Of a stretch of 64,000 bases of DNA, positions 39,281 through 48,739 are shown one piece after another. The DNA lies in assembly GCA_038501785.1 (NCBI GenBank), contig JBAMJR010000099.1, positions 1,935,501-1,999,500 on the forward strand, read 5' to 3'. The notes under the pieces are model-generated. The model was not told where the DNA came from. It searched no databases and was given only the letters and a program-made list of their open reading frames with translations. The first letter of the stretch is position 1. Every line of letters begins with the position of its first letter. The DNA comes from Myoxocephalus aenaeus (Eukaryota; Chordata; Actinopteri; Perciformes; Cottidae). The position numbers were made by a program, and so were the translations under genes.

Positions 39281-39959
39281 GGCTCATACCACGTGGTTTA
39301 CATAAACAGCTGCGTGGGATACAGACGCTCTGTTCTTTGTGGCCCACGCGGTATATGGTGATCATACAACACATTCACCTGTATGCATTTGTTGCACCCT
39401 TAAAACGAACTGTCTACAAACACGTCTTTCTTAGGTTTGCAACTTCGATTATAACACATCCACTGTTAAACACAAGCACATGTTTTTTTGTCTTCAGCCT
39501 GCATACTGCATGACTTCCTAACTTCTCTCTTAAAGAGACAGCGCTCTCTTCTAAAGAGTCAATACAATACTTTATTCCCTTCACAGTCAGTATGTGTACA
39601 GGTAATTAATGTTCTCAAACATTGGAATAACAATATATGAATTAACTTAAACACACATTGAAAGTCAATTATTAGAAATGGACACAGTCGTATAAATCAG
39701 CAAGACATATGAAATAACAATAGTCGACAATGTATTTCTCTAAACATTTAAAGTGAATATAGAAATACCTTTAGACTGCCCCGTTAAATTCAGCGTGACT
39801 GTCTTCCGAAAAACACATTGCTTTACAGATACTTAATCAACGAACACATTACCACGTGGTTATTTAGGTCGTTCACGTATGTATTCGTGAAAACGTGGTT
39901 TACCTCTACGGTAATGTTAATACATTGAAAGGCATGTCCGTATTACCGATGCGCGGGCA

Positions 39960-40177
39960 CGATGCAAATTATCCTCCTGTGATTGGCGGAAAGAGTCACG
40001 TGAGCGGTCGCCGTGAACGCGCAGAGCAGGAGAGTAACGAGCGCGGCTTCGACTTCTCAGTCTTTCCTGCCCAATGTCCCACCGAGTAGGCTGAGCCACG
40101 TGTCTGCGTTAAAATCTTTCGTTACTTGTTCCCAAACGTCCAGTTCTTCGTGTTTCATTGAAACGCACATCGGCACC
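39960..40177 (+). promoter_or_regulatory. ncl: ncl promoter and 5' UTR
   Basis: A GC/CpG-richer segment directly before the ncl start codon. It contains an octamer ATGCAAAT (39962-39969), an inverted CCAAT box GATTGG (39981-39986) and CACGTG E-boxes at 39997-40002 and 40097-40102. There is no TATA box. A pyrimidine start TCTTTCCTG (40061 on) resembles the 5'-terminal oligopyrimidine start of translation-apparatus mRNAs and is my best guess for the transcription start. Nucleolin is a known MYC target, which agrees with the E-boxes; binding here is inferred. Confidence 0.6.
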
Positions 40178-43100
40178 ATGGTGAAACTAGCAAAGGTAAG
40201 ACCACATTGCATCCATTTAACTGTTTAACGCGTTTACGTTTGTGATCGAAAGGTGTTTTGTTACGCATGAGGCCTTCGCGAATAAGTTGCTGCGTTTGTG
40301 TGAAAAACGGAAGGGACACCAGGGGGAAACGTCTCGCTGCAAATGCTTTCTCTCGATGAATTACACCGTCAATGAATGCTGCATTGAGTGGTTGAAAAGG
40401 CACAGTGCATTAGAAGGCGTTTATAACATTCCCTCTTGTTCGAGATCGGCCATGTTTGTACCGTGCTGTTGGTTTTCTGGCCTTGCGTGCTAGCGGGTAA
40501 CGATACTCAAGATGGCATTCATGCGCGCGCTCGATTTTTAAGCATGGCTTTTAGAGAGACGCAGGATAAGCATTGGATGTGGGGTCGTACACACAGGGTG
40601 ACTAATCTCAACGTTTACTAAAAAAAAATTGTTAGATCTGAAATGTATGTACTAGCTGCTAGCTAACGTGTAGTGAATTAGCACTAGCATGCTCTTTAAT
40701 AGTCTAATGCAGAGCCGTAACGTGAGTTTATTTCCGTCGATTTGTTGGCCTAATGATCACCGTGTGGTTTACCATGCCTTCTTTCGCATAACCAGTTTGA
40801 TTTTAAGTGCGTTGTCCTCCCTCTTGCAGCAGTTTTTCTTTTTCTGCTCAGCATGCGCTTAAGAGGCTGTCGGCAGACGGCAAATTAGCCTACATGCTAG
40901 CTAGCAGCCCGCCCTCCTGGGCTCCACGTGGGTAGTGCGCCTGCTCCGGGTGACACCACGAGGTGGACAAACTAAAACCGAGAGAACCACATTACCGCCC
41001 AGACATGTGTCGATTAAGACACGTGGCGCGTGTCTGGTCCACGCAAATTATTGGCACAGGGATTAAATAATAATAGTTTTGGCGTCAACTTTGTCACTAA
41101 TGGCGTAAACCCAAGTGTTACTCGGCATGCAGAGACCGGATATAGGGGGAAGCATGTTGAGCGATTTTCGGCGGAAGCTAAATAGAACGTAGAAGCCATG
41201 TAGAATGTGATTTGACTAAAGCGATGAAATTAATATTTTTGTATATATATTTTTTTCCCCTCTTTCAGGCAGCAACCAAGCAGGCAACTCAGAAGAAAAA
41301 AGCCCCTCCACCCCCCAAAGAAGTGGAGGAGGAATCTAGTGAAGAGGAAAGCAGTGAGGAAGAAGCGGTATGTTTACATTTGGAATATTTCATTACATAA
41401 TATAGGGTACTTATGAGTATTTAAGTGTAAAAATGTAAATTGTAAATGTTTTTGTTTATTCCAGGCTCCACCCCCTAAAGTGGGAAAGAAAGCCACACCA
41501 GCGAAAGCTACCCCAGTCGTTAAAAATGGTGCTGCTGCCAAAAAAGCAGAAAGTGAGGAGGATGACGATTCTGGTAAGCATTACAAAGCACACATTAATG
41601 TCAGTGTAAAAACTCCATTAAGTAGCTGTAGGCAGATTTGTTGAGGTAACTAACTGTTATGTGTTGTGAATCAACCAACAGAGGAGGAGTCAGAAGAAGA
41701 AGCCCCCCCACCAAAAAAGACTCCAGCAAAGGGTAAACCTGCACCAGCCAAGGCAGTGCCTGCAAAGGCAGAGGAGTCAGATGAGGACGACGATGAGGAT
41801 GGTATGTATTGTTGGTGTTCATTGAAAAACAGGGTTATTACATTTATTTGAAGTCACTTTAGATATTTAGTTTTCTTACGCTAGCATTTATGCTATCTCA
41901 ATGCAACAGCTAATCATAGAATTGCATAATTCCAATTAGAATACTACCTTGATCCTTACAAGTAAATTGCAACACACCCTCCATTTCTTGGCACACACGT
42001 GGTTGTCCAGTACTCGTGTGTGAAATGTACGGAGGAAAAATAAATGCAGTGCTATGTCTTCGGTACCGGTGTGTGTTATCGTCTGCCGGTTCTATCCTCA
42101 ATCGCTGTAACATTCTTGACGTTTTTGATTGGTCTTTCATTTACCATCTTGCATGTGTAATGCATCAGTATAAGTCTGTTCTAAAAAAAAAAAAAGGATA
42201 TCTATGTAGGTTTATTAAATTATTTGCTGTGCATTCAACCTTTTTGTGTTGGTCTAGATGAGTCTGAAGAAGAGGTGCCACCACCCAAGAAAGCAGCTAA
42301 ACCTGCTGCCAAGCCAGTGAAGGGTAAACCTGCAAAGGAGTCCTCTGATGAAGATGAGTCAGAAGAAGAGGCCCCACCTAAGAAGGCCACTCCAGCCAAA
42401 CCAGCTGCCAAAAAAGCTGTAAAGGCTGCCAAAGAGGAGTCTGACGACGATGAAGATGAAGAAGATGGTAAGACGAACCTTTCATTACTTTCCTTATTTT
42501 AGTTATTGAGACATAAAGTCATTGTAGATTTCCTGACTTATGTGCTGCAGTCATAGGAGAATATATGATGATCAACAAGGGACTTAATGCTGAATTTGTA
42601 TGATGTCACCTTTTATGAATCTGATGTTGTCCGGTGGTCAGTGGTTTTGTTGAATTTATTCACATTGACTCTGATAATAACTCAATAATGCTTGTGGTTC
42701 TCCAGACTCTGAGGAGGAAGAGATGGACACCACACCCGCTCCAGCAAAGGCAAAGAAAGCAGGCATGGTCAAGGCCAAGGAAGAATCGGAGGAGGATGAA
42801 GATGACGATGAAGAGGATGACGAAGACGACGACGATGAGGAAGATGGTGAGTTTGTGATAAAGATTTAACTGGTTTACCTGCTAAAACTTGGCCTATCAA
42901 TCTAAATAGAAATAAATCTAGTGCTTGGACATTCCCAGAGTATCATCGGTTTAAATGCCCTTTTTAAAGTTTTTATTTAATTAAAAAAATAAAGTGATAT
43001 GTATACCACAAAAAGTTGCGTGGCGGAAAATATGCCATAGTGATGAAGGCAAACGGAGACTGACGACAGTTAAACCCAATTTGTCTGAATTCAAGTTTTT

Positions 43101-46100
43101 CCAACACTTCTGTCTACAGATGCCCCAGTAACATCTGGAAAGAGGAAGGCAGAGAGCAAGAAGGAGTCACCTGCTGCAAAGAAAGCGAAGTCAGAAGGCG
43201 ATGGTAAGAATTATGCACTGACCATCAATCACATTTTTATCTTGATCAGCAAGGGACTTAATACTGATGTGTACTGTCACTTTAATTATTCTGAATCTGT
43301 CTGGCTGATTGGTACACAAAATATGAAACTCTGTGGTAATTCTCTTTCTCTTTCACCAGGGTTCTGTCTATTTGTTGGAAACTTGAACTCCAACAAAGAC
43401 TTCGACGAAATCAAAGAAGCCCTCAAGAAATTCTTCTCCAAGAACAGCCTTGAGGTCGCTGAAGTCCGATTGGGTGGATCAAAGTAAGCAATCAATGAAA
43501 CAAAATGTAATGGTTGTAGCAAATATGAGTACTTATAGACATTTCTACCTTTACACCCTCCATTTCTTGGCACACACGTGGTTGTCCAGTACTCGTGTGT
43601 GAAATGTACGGAGGAAAAATAAATGCAGTGCTATGTCTTCGGTACCGGTGTGTGTTATCGTCTGCCGGTTCTATCCTCAATCGCTGTAACATGCTTGCTG
43701 TTTCATGATTTTTGAGTGGGCCTTGCATTTATTTGCCTCTTTTTTTTTAAACACCAACTATTTAATGTAATGGTTTTCCACTGGATGGTACATTTTTATC
43801 CAGAGATGGATGATTTATCTTTTTTAAATTCTAATACTTAGTGATTCAAAGTAAACAAATTCACCCGTTACATATTCTCAAGTTGTCATTGTAAAAGAAA
43901 TACCCTTGAGTTGTTTTGCCTGTTGGAAGACTTTTTCATGTTTCTAACTTTACAGTGATATCCTCAAACAGATCTGTAGATGCGACACTATACGTTAGTT
44001 TTTAACCCTTGCTTTAATCTCTTCAGGAAATTTGGTTACGTTGAATTTTCATCTGAAGAGGACATGCAGAAGGCAATGGAGCTCAACGGCAAGAAGGTCA
44101 TGGGTCAGGAGTTGAAGATGGACAGGGCCCGAAGCAAGGACAGTGCACAGGATGGCAAGAAAGGTAAAACAAAGATACAACTGGGATTTTTTTTTTTTTC
44201 AGGCAGTCAACTTGAATGTCTGTTTACACCCTCCATTTCTTGGCACACACGTGGTTGTCCAGTACTCGTGTGTGCAATGTACGGAGGAAAAATAAATGCA
44301 GTGCTATGTCTTCGGTACCGGTGTGTGTTATCGTCTGCCGGTTCTATCCTCAATCGCTGTAACATTCTTGTTTCATGGTTTTTGGTTGGGTCTGGCATTT
44401 ATCATCTTGAATGCATCAAGTTAAATCTGAACTTTGGGGGATTCATAATTTCTGAGAAGAAGCTGGTCCCAATACTGACATTGACATTTGTTCCCACAGA
44501 GAGAGATGCACGGACACTGTTTGTGAAAAACCTTCCTTTCACTGCGACAATCGAAGACTTGAAGGAAGTCTTTGAAGATGCAGTTGACGTCAGGTTACCG
44601 CCAGGCCAGAACGGTTCAAATAGAGGGTAAGAACAAGCCAGCATTTAATAGAAGTAATTGTTAACCTTTTTTGTTAGTCTGGATGATGTTGTGCGGGAAA
44701 ACAATGCATGGAGCGCAAAAAAGCTCCACGAGTCAGACTCAGTTGATCATAGAATTGCATAATTCCAATTAGAATACTACCTTGAACCTCACAAGTAAAT
44801 TGCAACACACCCTCCATTTCTTGGCACACACGTGGTTGTCCAGTACTCGTGTGTGAAATGTACGGAGGAAAAATAAATGCAGTGCTATGTCTTCGGTACC
44901 GGTGTGTGTTATCGTCTGCCGGTTCTATCCTCAATCGCTGTAACATTCTTGACGTTTTTTATTGTACACATTACAAAGGCATCGCAATTTTGAAGGATCA
45001 AAGTGTCCAACTTTTGTTTCCATGTACTGAAACCTGCCATCCATGACCAGCACTCAGTATATATGTATCCATATCTTCATGACAATAATTTATTCTTCCA
45101 TTTGACAGCATTGCCTACATAGAGTTCAAAAGTGAGGCTGAAGCAGAGAAAATGCTGGAGGAGGCTCAGGGAGCTGATGTACAGGGGAGGTCAATCATGG
45201 TTGACTATGTTGGAGATAAGAGCCAGAAAGCGCCACAGACAGCAGGTAAAGTCCTTTGACATTTTATAAAGCTATGTTGCTGTCATTGGCATCATACTGT
45301 ACAATACTTGTATGCAGTAGTTGCTTTGTGACTAGAGCTGCATGTTCATAGTAAAGCATAATTAAACAGTTTTTTTTTTAGTTTTTTGTATTCATCTCTG
45401 ATCTCCTTCTGTCCCCGTAGTGACCGGAGCAGCCAGTAAAACCCTGGTGGTGAATAATCTCTCCTTCAATGCCACAGAGGAAGCTCTGCAGGCCACATTT
45501 GAGAAGGCCGTCTCTATTAGGGTTCCACAGAGAGATGGCAGACCTAAAGGGTAAGTGTCTAATGATATTGTGTTCATGTCATTTTTCGTCCATAAAATGC
45601 TTTGCACTGAATCTCAAACTGCTACACCTTCTCATGAGCTCCTCTTAATCTTACCCATGATTTTGTATGGATTCGCACGAGAAGTAAAGTCAATGTACAG
45701 GCAGAACTGGCTCACCCTCTATATGGGTGTTGCTTATGTCTGTTGTGCAACAAGCAGAATTGCACTGCCATTTTGTTTTTGGGATGTGTGGTCATATTGT
45801 TTACCCTCTCCTAATGTCATGCGTCTTTTCTTAGTTTTGCTTTTGTAGAGTTTGAGACTACAGAGGAGGCCAAGGATGCTCTGGAAAACCTCAACAACAC
45901 AGAGATTGATGGCCGGTCCGTCCGACTGGAGTACAGTCAGAGCAGTAACAGAGACGGGGGCAGAGGAAACTCGGGTAGGTCTAAAAATATTACCATGTGC
46001 ATCTGGACTGAATGAAGACATGAACTCTTGAAATTCTGATACAACATTTATAGTAAAGTCCTTAACGGGTCTTTGCATCAGGCTTGAGCTTGATCAAGGG

Positions 46101-47089
46101 TTTATTTGTCCAGATTAGGATCATTGTGGTGATTCCATCAAAGCTGTAGTTCTAATTATTTCCTCTTTTCTACCAGGTCCAACAAAAACCCTCTTCGTCA
46201 AGGGTCTCTCTGAGGACACAAGCGATCAGACCCTCAAGGATGCGTTTGAGGGTGCCGCAGCAGCCAGAATAGTCACAGACAGAGAGACAGGGTCATCAAA
46301 AGGGTAAGTTTGTAAAATAGTAAATATTCCCACTGGCCGTTCACTCACACGAGAAGTAGCCTAACATTGTAGTTAAACAAGCAGCTACCATAGTGGAAGT
46401 TGACCGTGTCTGATGTGGAACACAATGAGTGATTGGAACTAAAAGTATTGTGAAGTGCTATAATCTGTGAAATATTAAATCAGTTTAGCAGTTTTATCTA
46501 ATTTAAACCATATTATGTTAACTTTAGTAGAGTATAACTAAGCCCTCCTGATTTTTATTTTATTTTTCTCCCCCCACAGCTTTGGCTTTGTGGACTTTAA
46601 CAATGAGGATGACTGCAAGGCAGCCAAGGAGGCCATGGAGGAAGGCGAAATTGATGGCAGAAAGGTGACCCTGGACTACGCCAAGCCTAAGGGTGAAGGC
46701 GGCTTCCGTGGAGGTGGAGGACGCGGCGGTGGTGGATTTGGCGGCGGCCGTGGCAGAGGAGGTCGTGGAGGCTTCGGCGGTGGTGGCTTCGGCGGAGGTG
46801 GTTTCGGTGGTCGCGGTGGCGGCAGAGGAAGAGGAGGCCCCCGTGGAGGAGGAGGTGGACGTGGGCGTGGTAGCTTTGGAGGTAAAAATACAATTTGTTT
46901 AAAGTTGGACAATGTCAAAAACAATTTGCTTCAACTGGATCACACAGAATATTTTGAATATATTGAGTTGTGAATGCCGGCCAGTACACTAAGTTGCCTT
47001 TTTTTTTTCTCAATTCAGGTGGAAGAGGTAGCAGTGGCGGTGGATTTGGCGCCAAACCCCAGGGGAAGAAAACTAAGTTTGATGACTAA
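40178..47089 (+). CDS. ncl: Nucleolin
   Basis: The major nucleolar phosphoprotein of rDNA transcription, pre-rRNA processing and ribosome assembly. I assemble 16 coding exons, all GT-AG and phase-consistent, giving 691 residues (human about 710): 40178-40195, 41269-41367, 41465-41573, 41682-41801, 42258-42467, 42706-42846, 43120-43203, 43360-43483, 44027-44163, 44500-44626, 45109-45245, 45421-45550, 45835-45974, 46177-46303, 46580-46881, 47019-47089. It starts MVKLAK, as in mammals. Residues to about 260 alternate Lys/Pro/Ala basic stretches with Glu/Asp/Ser acidic tracts (KESSDEDESEEEAPPKK). Four RRMs follow, each split over two exons: about 262-347 (FCLFVGNLN, KFGYVEF), 348-435 (RTLFVKNLP, GIAYIEF), 436-525 (KTLVVNNLS, GFAFVEF) and 526-608 (KTLFVKGLS, GFGFVDF). 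A Gly/Arg/Phe-rich RGG tail and the end GKKTKFDD finish the protein. Introns carry snoRNA genes, listed separately. Confidence 0.97.
41974..42115 (+). ncRNA. H/ACA snoRNA copy 1 (ncl intron 4)
   Basis: A 142-nt unit with the hairpin-hinge-hairpin-tail form. The 5' hairpin has CCTCC/GGAGG and CACACACG/CGTGTGTG stems. The hinge box AAATAA (ANANNA, 42038-42043) follows. The 3' hairpin has CAGTG/CGCTG and ACCGG/CCGGT stems, and the tail ACA (42110-42112) lies three bases before the end. It is repeated almost unchanged in introns 8, 9 and 10. H/ACA RNAs guide pseudouridylation with dyskerin. Mammalian NCL hosts SNORA75 (U23), but I cannot confirm that this is its homologue. Confidence 0.85.
42560..42630 (+). 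ncRNA. SNORD82-like box C/D snoRNA (ncl intron 5)
   Basis: Box C ATGATGA (42565-42571), D' CTGA (42590-42593), a C'-like TGATGT (about 42601) and D CTGA (42621-42624) are in order. The stretch before D', GGGACTTAAT, is complementary to ATTAAGTCCC of 18S rRNA. By the D+5 rule it would direct 2'-O-methylation of the A in ATTA-AGTCCC. Human SNORD82 (U82) has the same guide and lies in NCL intron 5 as I recall, so position and sequence agree. Confidence 0.85.
43035..43093 (+). ncRNA. Candidate box C/D snoRNA (ncl intron 6)
   Basis: An exact box C GTGATGA (43040-43046), CTGA at 43060-43063 and CTGA at 43085-43088 give a C-D'-D order with normal spacing. No terminal stem is evident and I could not match the guide regions to rRNA. 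It may be chance. Confidence 0.3.
43238..43300 (+). ncRNA. Second SNORD82-like copy (ncl intron 7), possibly decayed
   Basis: Shares AAGGGACTTAATACTGA with the guide and D' box of the intron 5 RNA; a TGATGT C'-like box and a CTGA D box (43291-43294) follow. Box C is degenerate (TTGATCA at 43242-43248 against RTGATGA), so it may be poorly expressed or dead even though the 18S antisense element is intact. Confidence 0.65.
43553..43694 (+). ncRNA. H/ACA snoRNA copy 2 (ncl intron 8)
   Basis: Same 142-nt unit as in intron 4, identical apart from the three bases after the tail ACA (TGC for TTC). Both hairpins, hinge and ACA tail are intact. The 3' flank (TTTCATG then TTTTTG) resembles that of the intron 9 copy. 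Confidence 0.85.
44226..44367 (+). ncRNA. H/ACA snoRNA copy 3 (ncl intron 9)
   Basis: Same 142-nt unit with one difference (GTGTGCAATG for GTGTGAAATG near 44275), at the edge of the 5' hairpin stem and outside the hinge and tail boxes. Hinge and ACA tail are intact. Confidence 0.85.
44807..44948 (+). ncRNA. H/ACA snoRNA copy 4 (ncl intron 10)
   Basis: Identical to copy 1 over the unit, and also shares about 60 bases of upstream intron (TCATAGAATTGCATAATTCC and following) and the downstream GACGTTTTT. Copies 1 and 4 are therefore related by a longer duplication than the snoRNA alone. Confidence 0.85.
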
Positions 47090-47940
47090 ATCCTTGGTCT
47101 ATTTTACTTTTTTTGAATGGACTCTGGTTTCATCACTTTTCAGAGCTTTTGGACATTCCAGAAAGCGTCATTGATATATATTTAATTGTTAACGGGCATT
47201 TTAGCCCTTTATTTAGACCCCTCAAACCTTCCCCACCCTTGTGTGCCAGAATGGTACTTTTGACCTTCTCAGCTCAAGAGCTTTGTGTGAGTACTGAATG
47301 TCCCGAATGCAAACCTGCGCCTCGCGCCCTCATTAGCTTTCTTGTTTTTCCGAAGGAGTAAAATGGAACGGGTCTGGCAAACAAGTTTGCTGTGAAAAAT
47401 ACGCTTGTCTTTGTCAGATACATTGTGTAAATTTAAACAGTTTGTATGATTTCATTTTACCTTTTGTAAAAAAACAAAAAAAGATTCACTTGTATCCATA
47501 TGTTTTTTATTTTGTCATTTAGTTTGCTTTAGTTGCCATGTTTTACTGTAATGTGCAAAGCATATTTTGATAGCAGATTTGAGTCAGTGCTCATGAGCTG
47601 GGTGTTAAGAAAATGGCAATGATGTTCTGTCATGTTTATTTGGTGGGGCACAGTCAGTGTCTGAGTCAGAGGAAGAACTGCCTCGTCTATGTAACATAAA
47701 ATATTTGTAGTGCATTGACTAATTCTTTTTTTTTGTCCCATCTGAGAATCTCAAGATTTTCACGTGATTGAATAAAACCTTGTAGGTGGTGATTTTTAAA
47801 TGCCTGTCCTCATTGCAGCCATGTCAATCTGAAGGATTGAACAAGTATCAGAAGGGGCATAATTGTGAATATTAAAGTACAGCTATTGTAATGCAATGCA
47901 ACATAACATCGCTGCAATAAATTCTACCTTGAAGTATCAA
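47090..47940 (+). other. ncl: ncl 3' UTR and polyadenylation signals
   Basis: Sequence after the nucleolin stop codon. AATAAA hexamers are present at 47771-47776 and 47916-47921. The first follows a T-rich stretch and precedes a GT-containing region, so it is a good candidate for the main site. Confidence 0.6.
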
Positions 47941-48218
47941 GTTGTTGAATCAACTCCAAATTCTAAAGACTGATTTGTGGTGCTGTTAAATTGTATTGCA
48001 TTGTTGACGTGTAATAAATAATAGTACTCAATCTAGCTGATATTGATGGGAGTAGAACATATTTAAAGATGTTTTATATAAATGGTTATTAAAACCATAT
48101 CTCACTAATTGTAAGCCTAAAATGCATGTACAGGCAACCATGGCAGCTGTTGTGATTCATTAATGATTTTTCACCTAAATCAGCTGAACATGGCAGTCGG
48201 AGTGATAACCTTTTTTAA

Positions 48219-48233
48219 CCACAAGGTGGCAGT
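48219..48233 (+). promoter_or_regulatory. CTCF-like motif
   Basis: CCACAAGGTGGCAGT agrees with the CTCF core consensus CCASYAGRKGGCRSY at 14 of 15 positions. It lies between the convergent ncl and b3gnt7 genes. The motif match is direct; binding is not shown. Confidence 0.4.
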
Positions 48234-48703
48234 GTCATTAAGTATACCTAATTTGTAGTGGTCTGACTTCTCTATAATCAGATTTTAAATGAAACGCTGC
48301 ATACTGACTATTCATATGAAAGTCAGTAATGCACCTCTAAAATCATCGCGTGTGCCAGGGGCTCATCACAAAGTTTTTGAGCACTTAAAATGACTTGCTG
48401 TAGATTCGGATAGTAACTCATGGAGGATGAGTTTGACCTAAAATAGGAATTGAGAAGCTTTAGAGACTGGACTCTTCTCTGCCATATTTTTCATACCCCC
48501 AGTGCTTCTGTGATGGTGCCATACAACTATAATTTAAGATCTTGGTAGTTTGGGTGTGAGTTTCTCAAACTGGTCAGATTCTGCATTACTGGTTAAGCTC
48601 CCAGTACAATAAGGTTGACGTTGGTTCCTATAGCTGTTAGTACAGACAGCCAGAGGGAGGTAGATGCACATAGACCAGCTAGAACAAGGATGGCAAATTT
48701 AAA

Positions 48704-48707
<4 letters not shown>

Positions 48708-48738
<31 letters not shown>
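48708..48738. repeat. (TA)n microsatellite
   Basis: About fifteen TA units. Confidence 0.93.

Positions 48739-48739
<1 letters not shown>

Noticed and set aside
43980..44630. A 216-codon frame spanning ncl exons 9 and 10
   Set aside because: It reads through intron 9 and the snoRNA. Correct splicing gives the standard RRM1-RRM2 junction.
44680..44760. C/D snoRNA in ncl intron 10 (ATGATGT with AGTCTG/CAGACT flanks)
   Set aside because: A terminal stem is possible, but no CTGA box D is found at the right place on the plus strand.
41910..44946. Repeated minus-strand open frames in ncl introns with the same 47-residue protein
   Set aside because: They are the antisense of the repeated H/ACA snoRNA unit. 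Identity follows from RNA conservation, there is no independent coding evidence, and the frames end at the unit edges.
46676..46924. Proline-rich minus-strand frames opposite the nucleolin RGG tail
   Set aside because: Shadow of the Gly/Arg-rich repeat on the other strand.
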